DNA from: Verrucomicrobiota bacterium
Lineage (GTDB): Bacteria > Chlamydiota > Chlamydiia > Chlamydiales > Rhabdochlamydiaceae
Assembly (NCBI GenBank): GCA_018240015.1
Contig: JAFEGJ010000007.1
Location: 155,754-219,753, forward strand
Length of the DNA: 64,000 nt
Direction: 5' to 3'
Under the pieces are notes generated by a model that saw only the letters and a program-made list of their open reading frames with translations, had not been told where the DNA came from and did not search any database. Position numbers and translations under genes: made by a program. Of the stretch, positions 24,698-33,256 are shown in pieces; within the stretch, counting starts at the first letter, position 1; every line of letters begins with the position of its first letter.

Positions 24698-26299
24698 TTA
24701 TTCATCGCCAAAAGTGAAGGCGTAGGCTTTTATCCCTTGAGGAACTTTTAAAGAGAGCAAGTGGCGTCCGTATGGAGCGCGGACGATGTCGTATTTCCGA
24801 TCGCCGCCCACGTGGATAGATCCATAGAACTTCCCATCGAGATAGATTTCTAAAAAGACGGGGCTTGTGCCTGATAGGACGAGATACACACGCGTCGCTA
24901 GAAAATTATAATCGAGATAGCAGTTATCTCCTCTTGCTTCGATAAACTGGTCTTCAGATCGCCAGGGGCCCTTAAGACCTACCTCGTCTTCTCCCAGTGG
25001 CGGGGAATATGCATAGTCATTTTCGCCCGATTTCAGATGCATGGCGTAGCTGTTTCCTCTTTCAAGCCCGAGATAGGTTTCGGGGGAGATGGGGCGATGC
25101 GCCATGTTCTTTTCGGTGGTCTGTAAGGGCTCCAACCCTAAGAGCTGACGAATCGCATTTTCAGTTTCCTCGTAGCCGCCTTCTCCGAAATGCTCCATAC
25201 GAAGTACGCCGTTTTGATCGATGAGATAATGCGCGGGCCAGTAGCGATTATCATAGGCATTCCACGTCGCATAGTTGTTATCGAGTGCGATGGGATAGTC
25301 GATGCTTAGATCGCGTGCTGCTTTTTTGACGTTGTCGTAGTCTTTTTCGAATGCAAACTCAGGGGTATGGACACCGATGATGACAAAGCCATAGTTTTTG
25401 TAATCGGCGTACCAGTTCTTGAGATAGGGAAGGGTTCGAAGGCAATTGATGCAGCTGTAGGTCCAAAAATCGATCAGAACGACTTTTCCCTTCAGTTCTG
25501 AAAGGGTTAGAGGAGGTGAGTTGATCCATCCGGTGATGCCGACGAGCTCGGGGGCTTTTCCATTTTCAGGAAGCGTTTTTGTCTCGCTGGGTAGATTTTT
25601 TTCCGTGAGAAACTCAGGAATAGCGCGCGAGATTTTTTCATTGATGAGCATCTCCCAATGAAAAGTCAAAATGAGAGCAAAAGCGATCATCAAAACACCA
25701 AAAAACTGTCGGATGCGCTCAGAGTGGCTCGAGAGGAAATGGGAAGTTTCGACGAGCTTTGCTCCGCCATACGCGAAGATAAACAATGGGATGCCTGCTC
25801 CTACGCTATAGGCGAGGGTCATTAAGACGGCTTTGAAGGTGATCGATCCCGTAGCGACGAGGGTGGTGATCGCTCCTAAAATGGGGCCAGCGCAAGGGGT
25901 CCATAAAAGGCCCAAAGCGATGCCAAAAAAGATGCCGCCCCAAAATCCGGGCCGGGCCTTGGTTCCCTGGATTTTTTGGCCGAGATTTGCAATGGGTGCT
26001 GCTGTCTTAGCGAACCAATTCGATAGTCGGGGCCAGAGCATCACGAGGCCGAAGAAGAAAATAAATGCGATCGCAAAGTATCTGAGGATTTCAGGTGAAA
26101 GGCCCGTGACATGTACGACCCAGGAAAGCGCTAAGGTAAAGAAAGAAAAACTTCCTACGAGCCCGAGGATCGTGCCGAGAGGTCTTAACTTCCCTTGACC
26201 AACGCTAGATGCTAAAATCGCTGGCAGAATAGGTAATATACACGGCGAAAGTGCCGTGAAGACACCGGCTAAAAAGCAAAACCCGAGCAGCAAGAACAT
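24698..26299 (-). CDS. DipZ-like CcdA-thioredoxin fusion
   Basis: 533 residues. The N-terminal about 230 residues form a CcdA/DsbD-type membrane domain with redox cysteines in ALSPCILPILPAI and LLWTPCAGPILG. A TlpA/thioredoxin-like domain (about 255-385) has the active site FWTYSCINCLRTLPYL. A C-terminal beta domain (about 400-533) matches the extra module of mycobacterial DipZ. The protein transfers reducing power across the inner membrane to extracytoplasmic thiols. Its ATG shares a base with the stop of the upstream gene (TAATG), so the two are coupled. Confidence 0.88.
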   Translation of the reverse strand: MFLLLGFCFLAGVFTALSPCILPILPAILASSVGQGKLRPLGTILGLVGSFSFFTLALSWVVHVTGLSPEILRYFAIAFIFFFGLVMLWPRLSNWFAKTAAPIANLGQKIQGTKARPGFWGGIFFGIALGLLWTPCAGPILGAITTLVATGSITFKAVLMTLAYSVGAGIPLFIFAYGGAKLVETSHFLSSHSERIRQFFGVLMIAFALILTFHWEMLINEKISRAIPEFLTEKNLPSETKTLPENGKAPELVGITGWINSPPLTLSELKGKVVLIDFWTYSCINCLRTLPYLKNWYADYKNYGFVIIGVHTPEFAFEKDYDNVKKAARDLSIDYPIALDNNYATWNAYDNRYWPAHYLIDQNGVLRMEHFGEGGYEETENAIRQLLGLEPLQTTEKNMAHRPISPETYLGLERGNSYAMHLKSGENDYAYSPPLGEDEVGLKGPWRSEDQFIEARGDNCYLDYNFLATRVYLVLSGTSPVFLEIYLDGKFYGSIHVGGDRKYDIVRAPYGRHLLSLKVPQGIKAYAFTFGDE

Positions 26300-27048
26300 T
26301 ACATGACTGTATCGAGCACATGTACATTGAAGTCAAGAAGGAGGGGGGCATGGTCGGATACAACATGCGGCATAACTTGGAAATCATCTACTGTCACACC
26401 CGATGTTAGAATGTAGTCGGCATAAGGCTCTTCTTTCGTGTACAGACGCGTGCGCGTCGAGGCAGTCTTATGGACTTGAATCCAATTGTCCATTCCAACC
26501 CCCAGGATTTTCATACTCTGGGTCTCAGGTCTTAAGTTAAAATCTCCGACGAGAATTTTTGGAAGTGAAAAGGTGTCCATGAAGGCTTTGATTTTCTGGG
26601 ATTGTAAAAGCCTTTCGGGAGCATCGGTTTTGCCTTGGCCATTCCACAGTCCATGGACGTTGATGATCAAAAAATCACCTTCTGCTCGGCACTGCAGCCA
26701 CTGTAATTTTCTGGAGTGTGTCGGACCGGATCCTTTGTAGTGGGGATTTTCGTGGATGAGCTCTTCGCCCTCTCGGACTACTTGGGTGGTTTTTTTAACA
26801 AATGCGCAAATTCCGTAGCTGCCATTCACAACAGGGGTAAAAAAACCTCGGTGCTGGGGCAGATGGGCCTGTAGCTTTGAAAAGATATCGAGGAATACGG
26901 GGTTTTCTACATCGGTAGAGATGCGTCTTTCTGCATTATGATAGACCTCCTGGAAACAAAAGATGTCGATGTCTTGATGGGCGTTGATAAATTTTAGGAG
27001 GGGACCCAGAACATGACCTCCCCAAATGTTGAGGGTGATGAGTTTCAT
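26299..27048 (-). CDS. Endonuclease/exonuclease/phosphatase family protein
   Basis: 249 residues from the ATG at 27048 (MKLITLNIWGG), which fits the start of the EEP fold better than the longer frame to 27117. Motifs: KLITLNIWGG, DIFCFQEV (metal-binding Glu), INVHGLWNG, KILVGDFNLRPE and VVSDHAPLLLDF (catalytic Asp-His). The family includes DNases, phosphatases and sphingomyelinases; the substrate is not determined. No signal peptide with this start. It is coupled to the DipZ-like gene and divergent from the MauE gene. Confidence 0.82.
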   Translation of the reverse strand: MKLITLNIWGGHVLGPLLKFINAHQDIDIFCFQEVYHNAERRISTDVENPVFLDIFSKLQAHLPQHRGFFTPVVNGSYGICAFVKKTTQVVREGEELIHENPHYKGSGPTHSRKLQWLQCRAEGDFLIINVHGLWNGQGKTDAPERLLQSQKIKAFMDTFSLPKILVGDFNLRPETQSMKILGVGMDNWIQVHKTASTRTRLYTKEEPYADYILTSGVTVDDFQVMPHVVSDHAPLLLDFNVHVLDTVM

Positions 27049-27128
27049 ATTGTTGAACTCTAGCAAAAGACAACTTTGTGTTGAAATATTTTTTAGAAAA
27101 AGTAAGAGTAAAATCAAAGGGGAAAAAT

Positions 27129-27599
27129 ATGAAACGGTACTTGCCTTTAGTTGTTCTAGTCGTCATCGCAGCATTAGCTGCAAAGGCGTTAAGCCACTCC
27201 TCTGCGCAATCTTTTGCTTGGATGCACTATTTTATGGGCTTTTTCTTTTGCCAGTTTGCCATGCTAAAACTCTTCAACGTATCCGGCTTTGCCGAAGGTT
27301 TTGAGATGTATGACCTCGTAGCCAAAAAACTGCGAGGATATGCTTTGGTCTATCCCTTCATCGAACTGGGTCTGGGTCTCTCGTATCTTGCATTTTTTAG
27401 GCCCATGCTAACTTACACCATTACTGTCATCGTTATGGGAGTCAGCGCTATTGGAGTTGTCCGCGCGCTCCGTAAAGGTCTTGATGTTCGCTGCGCTTGT
27501 ATGGGAACTGTTTTAAACGTGCCGCTGTCGACAGTCACGCTCACGGAAGATTTGGTAATGGGTGTGATGGCGCTTTGGATGCTGCTGAGCGGCATGTGA
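27129..27599 (+). CDS. MauE/DoxX-like membrane protein
   Basis: 156 residues from the ATG at 27129. Four to five hydrophobic helices (YLPLVVLVVIAALAAKAL, FMGFFFCQFAMLKLF, YPFIELGLGLSYLAFF, LMGVMALWMLLSG-type end). A conserved-looking cysteine motif RCACMGTVLNVPLS resembles MauE-family proteins, which support disulfide formation in periplasmic enzymes. Lies opposite the DipZ-like thiol gene, consistent with redox work in the envelope. Coupled to the next gene through an ATGTGA overlap. Confidence 0.68.
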   Translation: MKRYLPLVVLVVIAALAAKALSHSSAQSFAWMHYFMGFFFCQFAMLKLFNVSGFAEGFEMYDLVAKKLRGYALVYPFIELGLGLSYLAFFRPMLTYTITVIVMGVSAIGVVRALRKGLDVRCACMGTVLNVPLSTVTLTEDLVMGVMALWMLLSGM

Positions 27600-28282
27600 A
27601 GAAAGCTCCGCTGGTTCTGGTTTCTGGTTTGCTCTCCAGCGATACTCTTTGGGAGCATCAAGTCCGTCACTTACGAGATGTTACTTCTTCGATACAAGTC
27701 GTTTCACCTATCCAAAATACTCCCGAACTCATGGTGCAAGAGATTTTGGGTAAGGCTCCGCCTGTATTTGCCCTGGCCGGTCATTCTATGGGAGGGTGGC
27801 TTTGTTTAGAGATCATGCGGACGGCTCCTTCGCGCGTCTCTAAACTTTGCCTTGTCAATACAACAGCTAGGGATGATTCCAAGGAGAAAAAAGAAAACCG
27901 CCAGAAAATGATACTGCAGGCAAAAGAAGGCCGTTTTTCCAATGTTGTAAAGGAACTTGTCGGAAAGCTGGTGCTTAATGCCGCCGTTAAAAAAGATGTC
28001 GAGAAAATGTTTTTAGAAGTAGGGAAAGAGGCACTGATTTCTCAAGAAGAAGCCATGCTTATGCGCAAGGAAACGCTGCCCATTTTACCTGGTATTGCCT
28101 GTCCTACGCTTGTGATCCATGCTGCCCAAGACAAAAACTTTTCCTTCGAGGAGCATGAAGAATTAGTGGAGCGGATTCCTCATGCAAAACTTGCCATCGT
28201 GGAGGATTCGGGACATATGAGCCCTTTAGAAATGCCGCAAGCCATTACAGCGCTTCTACGGTGCTGGCTGACATGGTTATAA
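27596..28282 (+). CDS. Alpha/beta hydrolase
   Basis: 228 residues from GTG 27596, which overlaps the stop of the MauE-like gene by 4 bp. Nucleophile elbow GHSMGGW (Ser), acid in VIHAAQDKNFS and His in EDSGHMSPLEMP form a complete triad. An N-terminal strand (PLVLVSGLLSS) supplies the oxyanion region. No signal peptide. It resembles small esterase or lactonase-type hydrolases; substrate unknown. Confidence 0.85.
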   Translation: MKKAPLVLVSGLLSSDTLWEHQVRHLRDVTSSIQVVSPIQNTPELMVQEILGKAPPVFALAGHSMGGWLCLEIMRTAPSRVSKLCLVNTTARDDSKEKKENRQKMILQAKEGRFSNVVKELVGKLVLNAAVKKDVEKMFLEVGKEALISQEEAMLMRKETLPILPGIACPTLVIHAAQDKNFSFEEHEELVERIPHAKLAIVEDSGHMSPLEMPQAITALLRCWLTWL

Positions 28283-28284
28283 AT

Positions 28285-28536
28285 ATGCCAAAGGCCATTG
28301 TTATCGGCGGTTGTGTAAAAGTTCCCGATGGACGGATAGGTAGAGTCCGCAGAAAATTGGGTAATCTCTATGTCGTCCGCGTCCAGAGAAAGACCAGCAA
28401 GACCCATCAATTTTTGCAATTTAAAGCAGCTCAGTTAAAACCAGTAGCTTGTCCCAAGGGCTGGATGAGCATCCAAGGTTATAACCGCTATCTTAAAATC
28501 ACTCTTGCGAAGATGAAAGAACGTAAGTCAAAATAG
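28285..28536 (+). CDS. Small basic hypothetical protein
   Basis: 83 residues starting at the ATG 3 nt after the hydrolase stop. Very basic with a beta-rich first half (GGCVKVPDGRIGRVRRKLG, LYVVRVQRKTSKTH) that looks like a small KOW/SH3-type barrel and would fit RNA or protein binding. The tail ends KMKERKSK. No firm family. Confidence 0.55.
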   Translation: MPKAIVIGGCVKVPDGRIGRVRRKLGNLYVVRVQRKTSKTHQFLQFKAAQLKPVACPKGWMSIQGYNRYLKITLAKMKERKSK

Positions 28537-28596
28537 ATGATTTCAAGCTTTTGTTTAGGTGTGTTATAATGCGACTAAATATTTTTAGGAGCTCGT

Positions 28597-29019
28597 ATGC
28601 GGTGGATTTTTCTCATTCTAGTGTTTGTTGTTGCTTGCTTGAGAGCTGAAGAACGCTATGCCTACAAAGATGGGGGAGGGAAGTATATGTCAGGCCATGT
28701 TTTTATCGTTTCGGAGTGGCTAGCTATTGAGGGTAAAGATCAAGAGCTCTGGGAGCGGGCTAAGCAAGTACTAACTTTAACACGGGAAAACGAACCCGGT
28801 TGCATAAGAGCCCATGTCACTCGGCAGTTAGTTCATCCGGCTTCTCCGGGGAAGTCTCCCTACACTATTGTTCTTCTCCAGGAATATACCGATATGGATG
28901 CCTTTGAGGCCCATGTAAAGTCTGCATATGTCGTTAATTTTTTTGAAACCTGCGTTCAAGATAAAGCAACTGCCATCGTCAAAGACTGGACTTGCCGTCT
29001 TTTTAGTGAAGGAGAATAG
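28597..29019 (+). CDS. Secreted antibiotic biosynthesis monooxygenase (ABM) domain protein
   Basis: 140 residues. Signal peptide MRWIFLILVFVVACLRA, then an ABM-type ferredoxin-like domain: FIVSEWLAIEGKDQELWERA, ENEPGCIRAHVTR, and YTIVLLQEYTDMDAFEAHVK. The His and Trp/Tyr pattern of small heme-degrading or quinol monooxygenases is present in part. An exported ABM protein is unusual. It has its own -10 box TATAAT at 28565-28570 and a GGAG ribosome site. Confidence 0.72.
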   Translation: MRWIFLILVFVVACLRAEERYAYKDGGGKYMSGHVFIVSEWLAIEGKDQELWERAKQVLTLTRENEPGCIRAHVTRQLVHPASPGKSPYTIVLLQEYTDMDAFEAHVKSAYVVNFFETCVQDKATAIVKDWTCRLFSEGE

Positions 29020-29146
29020 GCGGCCTCGTTGTAATTAAAAATTATAATACACGTCTCTTTTTTCGCTCAAAGCAAATTTATTATTATCGTGCATTCTTAG
29101 TCTCTATTAGTCTATAATAATTTATCACTTATAAAAATGGAAAAAA

Positions 29147-30433
29147 ATGACTAATTTTGCTCAATGGGAATTACCTGCTTCACTGATTGCATCGCTTACG
29201 CGTATGGGGATTACAACGCCCACACCTATCCAACAAGAGACAATACCTCTCGCACTGAATGGCTGTGACATCTTGGCCTCTGCCCAAACGGGAACGGGTA
29301 AAACGGTAGCGTATCTCATCCCACTTCTTCAAGCGCTGACTAAAAATCCGAAAGCGCCCGCGTTAATTTTGGCACCAACCAGGGAACTTGCTATGCAAGT
29401 TCACCAAGCCCTCAAACAGATGGCGGGACCGAATTTCAAAACGACTCTGCTCATCGGCGGAGCTTCGATGTCACGTCAGCTTGCTGAACTAAAAAAGCAG
29501 CCGCTCGTTATTGTGGGAACACCGGGAAGAATTAACGACCATCTCGACAGGCGCAGTCTGAACTTAAGTGGCACGCGCTTTTTGGTCATCGATGAAGCCG
29601 ATCGCATGCTCGATATGGGCTTCGGAATTCAGCTGGACCGGATTGCAAAACACCTTCCTGAGACTCGCCAAACGCTTCTTTTCTCTGCGACTTTTCTTCC
29701 CAACATTATTCGTCTGTCAGAGAGGTTTTTAAAGGATCCCAAGAGAGTAGCTGTCAATACGAGCAATCAACCCGCTCCTAAAATCCAACAAGATGTTATT
29801 CGCACAACGCAAGGCGAAAAAAAAGCGCAATTAATAAAAGAACTCTATGAGCGCCAAGGCTCGATCATCGTCTTCGTCAAAACAAGAAGACGCGCAGAAA
29901 GTCTATCGAAAGAACTGAAGCTTTTAGGACATGGTACCGACGCTATGCATGGAGATTTAAGGCAAAGCAGGCGCGAGAAGGTAATCCATTCCTTTAGAAG
30001 CTCTAAAACTCGCATTCTCGTGGCTACCGATGTTGCCGCACGCGGCCTTGATATTCCTCACGTCATGCATGTGATCAACTACGACCTTCCAGAGTGTCCA
30101 GAAGATTATGTTCACCGGATTGGAAGAACGGGCCGGGCGGGAGCCGAAGGTTTTGCCCTATCCTTGATTTCACCCGAAGATAATTTTCGATGGAGAGCCA
30201 TTGAACGATTACTAAATCCAAACGCTAAAAAAGCTCCGGAAGATGGATCATTGAAGAATTCAAATGAGCGAAACTCTTCGAAGGCTCAAAGAAAAGACCA
30301 ACGAAGACCTGCCTCAAACGGTCCTAAAAAGATGCAAGCGAAGCGGGGCAAGCCGTTTCAGCAGCAGCATTTTAAGAAAAAATGGCGACCCAAAAAAAAT
30401 AAACATCCCCATAAAGCTCCTCGCATTTTTTAA
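29147..30433 (+). CDS. DEAD-box RNA helicase (RhlE type)
   Basis: 428 residues. Q motif TPTPIQQETIP, Walker A SAQTGTGKTVA, PTRELA, GTPGR, DEAD box VIDEADRMLDMGF, SAT, then helicase C with IVFVKTRRRAE, TDVAARGLDIPHV and HRIGRTGRAG. The C-terminal about 65 residues are a basic, Lys/Arg/Gln-rich RNA-binding tail. Acts in rRNA maturation or RNA turnover. Monocistronic, with a -10 box TATAAT around 29113 in the 127-bp upstream gap. Confidence 0.95.
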   Translation: MTNFAQWELPASLIASLTRMGITTPTPIQQETIPLALNGCDILASAQTGTGKTVAYLIPLLQALTKNPKAPALILAPTRELAMQVHQALKQMAGPNFKTTLLIGGASMSRQLAELKKQPLVIVGTPGRINDHLDRRSLNLSGTRFLVIDEADRMLDMGFGIQLDRIAKHLPETRQTLLFSATFLPNIIRLSERFLKDPKRVAVNTSNQPAPKIQQDVIRTTQGEKKAQLIKELYERQGSIIVFVKTRRRAESLSKELKLLGHGTDAMHGDLRQSRREKVIHSFRSSKTRILVATDVAARGLDIPHVMHVINYDLPECPEDYVHRIGRTGRAGAEGFALSLISPEDNFRWRAIERLLNPNAKKAPEDGSLKNSNERNSSKAQRKDQRRPASNGPKKMQAKRGKPFQQQHFKKKWRPKKNKHPHKAPRIF

Positions 30434-30562
30434 GGCCTGGCGAATTTTTAAAGTGGAGCTTTGTTTTTTCTCCAATTCAACATACTCGCTGATTACACGG
30501 AATCAAGAAGCCATGTTTTCAGTGGAATAGATTCGATTTTTTGTGCATACAAAAATATAGAA

Positions 30563-30697
30563 AACCTAAGTTGCTAGTTGGATCTCTAGAGAGATTGGCC
30601 TGGAATAGGCGAGATTCAAGAAGGGCGATGCAGACCGACGCTGAATATCGCTTTTTCCATGGCCGAGATCTCCGAGAGACAACTAGCAACTTAGGTT
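30563..30697. mobile_element. 135-bp foldback, MITE-like element
   Basis: Perfect 18-bp terminal inverted repeats (30563-30580 AACCTAAGTTGCTAGTTG; complement at 30680-30697). The palindrome continues imperfectly inward over nearly the whole element (GGCC-TGGAA...GCGA-ATTCA against its complement). It is flanked by the direct repeat TATAGAAAA at 30556-30564 and 30697-30705, compatible with a target-site duplication. It has no coding capacity and sits 24 bp upstream of the outer-membrane barrel gene. Confidence 0.6.
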
Positions 30698-30721
30698 ATA
30701 GAAAATTGAATCCAAAAAAGT

Positions 30722-31957
30722 ATGCGCAAACTGGTTCTATTAGCTTTATTATTTTCAGGAAAAGGCCTTGCCCAGAGCTGTACGTTTCAACTCGAGGCTG
30801 ACTATCTCGCATGGTTTAGCAAAAAAAATCCTCTTCCGGTGCCGCTCGTAACTTCAGCTTCCTTTGATGATGACATTCCTGGAGCCATTGGACAGCCTCA
30901 CACACGTGTTCTTCGAGGAAAAGAAGATATAGGAATGGGTTGGATGCAAGGTTTTGAGGTGAGGGGAAAATCGTGGATCCATCAAAAAGCAGGCTTCGAA
31001 GCGGCGTATTTTTTATTGCCAAAAGTGCATGAGAAGAAAACGACTAAAACATCTGGTCAAGTCGGCTCTCGAAATTTGGCTGTTCCCATTTTTGATGTTA
31101 CGGGCGTGTTTGGTCTGAATGGTGTGCCGGGGGAAACGATTTTTATTTTGCCGGGCCCCATATTTGGCAGTCCTTTTTTTTCGGGAGTATTTAATATCGA
31201 TCTTTCGAGTCAATTTCAAGGAGCTGAATTGAGTGGGCTCTATGCTTTAAAAAGTCAGCCTCGGTATGCTTTCGAATGGATTTGGGGTCTGAGATGGTTC
31301 CAATTAGAAGAATCACTGAAGTTTAGAGTAAGTACTGTCAGAGTGCCCAATTCTTCCGACCCATTCAATGCTTCCCAATTCATCGATCGGTTCCACACTA
31401 CGAATAATTTTGTAGGGGGCCAAATGGGACTAAAAGGCCAGTACAAATGGGGGCGCTGGCAGCTGGAAGGAGTTGTCAAAGGAGCACTCGGCGCTTCTAT
31501 CGAAGAACTGAAGATCCACGGTTCCAGCAAAACCATAACAGGAACGGTGTGGTTTCTTACATCTGGCACTGCCGGCGAGACTTTGCCTGGGGGTATTTTT
31601 GCTCAGCCGTCTAACATAGGAACGCATCATAAAACTCTATTTGCCTATGCCGTAGAAACTCGGCTGAATAATTCGATTGAGATCACCAAAAATTGGTCGA
31701 TTGATATAGGGTACACTTTTCTTTGGATCAGCAAAGTTCTTCGTCCCGGAAATCAAATCGATCGAAAGATCAATTCAACGCGCACGGCTCTAGCCGATGC
31801 TTCAAGAGCAACGACGGGTACTGGTACGGGCCCTGTTTCATTTGGGACTCCAGCATCTGCTCCCGCACCCGAAGGGAAATCGGCACCCAAAGTTCATTTT
31901 AAGCAAAGCAGTTTTTGGGAGCAGGGTCTCAATGTTGGTATTAGGCTGAACTTTTAA
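30722..31957 (+). CDS. BBP7-like outer-membrane beta-barrel protein
   Basis: 411 residues. Signal peptide MRKLVLLALLFSGKGLAQS, mature start FQLEADYLAWFSKKNPLPVPL (the aromatic YLxWF-K-x-PLPxPL motif of the BBP7/Lpg1974-like barrels), repeated amphipathic strands such as YAFEWIWGLRWFQLEE and QMGLKGQYKWGRWQLEG, and a C-terminal Phe (GLNVGIRLNF) for BAM recognition. Likely a porin or surface protein. A foldback element lies in its leader region, and a hairpin (31977-32042) follows the stop. Confidence 0.75.
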   Translation: MRKLVLLALLFSGKGLAQSCTFQLEADYLAWFSKKNPLPVPLVTSASFDDDIPGAIGQPHTRVLRGKEDIGMGWMQGFEVRGKSWIHQKAGFEAAYFLLPKVHEKKTTKTSGQVGSRNLAVPIFDVTGVFGLNGVPGETIFILPGPIFGSPFFSGVFNIDLSSQFQGAELSGLYALKSQPRYAFEWIWGLRWFQLEESLKFRVSTVRVPNSSDPFNASQFIDRFHTTNNFVGGQMGLKGQYKWGRWQLEGVVKGALGASIEELKIHGSSKTITGTVWFLTSGTAGETLPGGIFAQPSNIGTHHKTLFAYAVETRLNNSIEITKNWSIDIGYTFLWISKVLRPGNQIDRKINSTRTALADASRATTGTGTGPVSFGTPASAPAPEGKSAPKVHFKQSSFWEQGLNVGIRLNF

Positions 31958-31976
31958 TTCTCGACTGCGCCCATCT

Positions 31977-32042
31977 TGAACTGCCTGCCATGCCGTAATC
32001 CCACCCGTAAAGGGATGAGGTTGCGGCATGGCAGGCCGTTCA
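31977..32042. repeat. 66-nt imperfect palindrome after the barrel gene
   Basis: TGAACTGCCTGCCATGCCG (31977-31995) pairs with CGGCATGGCAGGCCGTTCA (32024-32042) with one mismatch. An inner ATCCC/GGGAT pairing lies in the 28-nt loop. No T-run, so it may stabilise the transcript end or be a small repeat element. Confidence 0.6.
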
Positions 32043-32112
32043 GAACTTTTGATTGGCAGAAAGTGGAATGTTTTTCTATTGTAACGATTCGAGAATTTTA
32101 ATGAGGATAGCT

Positions 32113-32745
32113 ATGTTGGCGCAAGAATATTGGAATGAAATCGGCTCCAAAAAGGATTTTGAAGATCCAGTTTATCTGGACAAACTTTCTAAATTTTTAT
32201 CTCCGGCTTCTAAAATTGTCGAGTATGGATGTGGGTATGGGCGCATGATGCGTATTTTGAAAACAGGCGGTTATGAGAATCTTATTGGTTTCGATTTTGC
32301 GCCGAATATGATTGCACGAGGACAAAAAGAAAACCCCGATCTCGATTTGAGGTTATTGAAAACATCAGGAGCTATTCCTTTTGAAGATGAGTCATTAGAT
32401 GCTGTCATGATGTCCACTGTTCTTTGCTGCATGGTTGATAAAGCAGAGTCTTTAGGCTTAATGAGGGATATTCTGAGAGTCTTGAAAAAGAAAGGGATTT
32501 TGTACATTACTGATTTTCTTGTTTGCGAACATCCAAGATATCAAGAAAGATACGCTCAAGGAGCTCGAGAATTTGGAGAGTGGGGCATCTATACAACGAA
32601 TGAAAATTTAACTGTTCGGCATTATACGACACACGCGATCATGGACTTGCTCAAGGAATTTGATATCAAATGGTTTGAGCAATTCGATTTTAAGACGATG
32701 AATCAAAACCCAGCTTGCACTTTTCATTGTATCGCTAGAAAATAG
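32113..32745 (+). CDS. Class I SAM-dependent methyltransferase
   Basis: 210 residues. Start chosen at ATG 32113 because GAGGA lies about 5 nt upstream; ATG 32101 has no ribosome site. Motif I is SKIVEYGCGYGRMMRIL, followed by NLIGFDFAPNMIARG, the substrate-pocket region PFEDESLDAVMMSTVLCCM and LRVLKKKGILYITDF. This is a methyltransf_11-type Rossmann fold. Substrate unknown. It ends at a bidirectional terminator shared with ssrA. Confidence 0.85.
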   Translation: MLAQEYWNEIGSKKDFEDPVYLDKLSKFLSPASKIVEYGCGYGRMMRILKTGGYENLIGFDFAPNMIARGQKENPDLDLRLLKTSGAIPFEDESLDAVMMSTVLCCMVDKAESLGLMRDILRVLKKKGILYITDFLVCEHPRYQERYAQGAREFGEWGIYTTNENLTVRHYTTHAIMDLLKEFDIKWFEQFDFKTMNQNPACTFHCIARK

Positions 32746-32757
32746 CTCTCGATTTTT

Positions 32758-32792
32758 TATAAAAAAGGCCGGGAGAACTTCCCGGCCTTTTC
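32758..32792. terminator. Bidirectional terminator between methyltransferase gene and ssrA
   Basis: AAAAGGCCGGGA / TCCCGGCCTTTT arms (32763-32774, 32780-32791 approximately) form a stem with a short loop. A-run on the left and T-run on the right let it end transcription of both converging units. Confidence 0.9.
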
Positions 32793-32795
32793 ATT

Positions 32796-33186
32796 TGGAG
32801 GTGGAGAGAATTGAACTCTCGTCCTCAGTAGACGTTCTACTCATGACTACATGCTTATCGCCTTGGGCTACTAAGGTCTTGCTGCAAGACGCCCCACTCG
32901 GGACCTTAGCGCTCCATATTAATCTCGAACTCCTCGCCTACAGAGCAACGGCGAGGCTCACACCAGGGTTTATTACAGTGTTTCTAACGCTCCTGGTCAG
33001 GCCCTAGGACACCGAAAGCTACAAGCGGTTAAGCTTAAGCAGCTAAAAGAGCTTCTTCAGAATTAAATCCGAAGTTGCCACGAACGACTTTTTTGTCAGT
33101 TCTTATTTGCTGATGGTTTAAAGAGGGTATCAACGACCTCTGCATGCCACGGGTAGTTAGCCTCCAAGTCGAAGCCTTTCACCCCC
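32796..33186 (-). ncRNA. ssrA: tmRNA
   Basis: One-piece tmRNA of 391 nt. 5' GGGGGUG pairs with 3' CACCUCC to make the 7-bp acceptor stem. The T arm is GAGAG-UUCAAUU-CUCUC, the discriminator is A (complement of 32796), and CCA is not encoded. The 5' part keeps the conserved GGCUUCGAC. The most likely tag reading frame, following AAAAGUC, is V-R-G-N-F-G-F-N-S-E-E-A-L-L-A-A-stop, with the ALLAA-type end recognised by ClpXP/ClpAP-like proteases. It rescues stalled ribosomes with SmpB. The resume codon assignment is inference. Confidence 0.95.
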
Positions 33187-33256
33187 AATAAAATTCTAAC
33201 ACATAGACGTAAACGGCGTCTATGATATATTATGAGGCATTTTAACGGTACATAGA

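Noticed and set aside
30541-30801. 86-codon plus-strand frame through the foldback element
   Set aside because: It runs through the palindrome into the signal peptide region of the barrel gene in another frame and has no start signal.
32795-33007. Plus-strand 70-codon frame after the methyltransferase gene
   Set aside because: It is the complement of the tmRNA 3' half.
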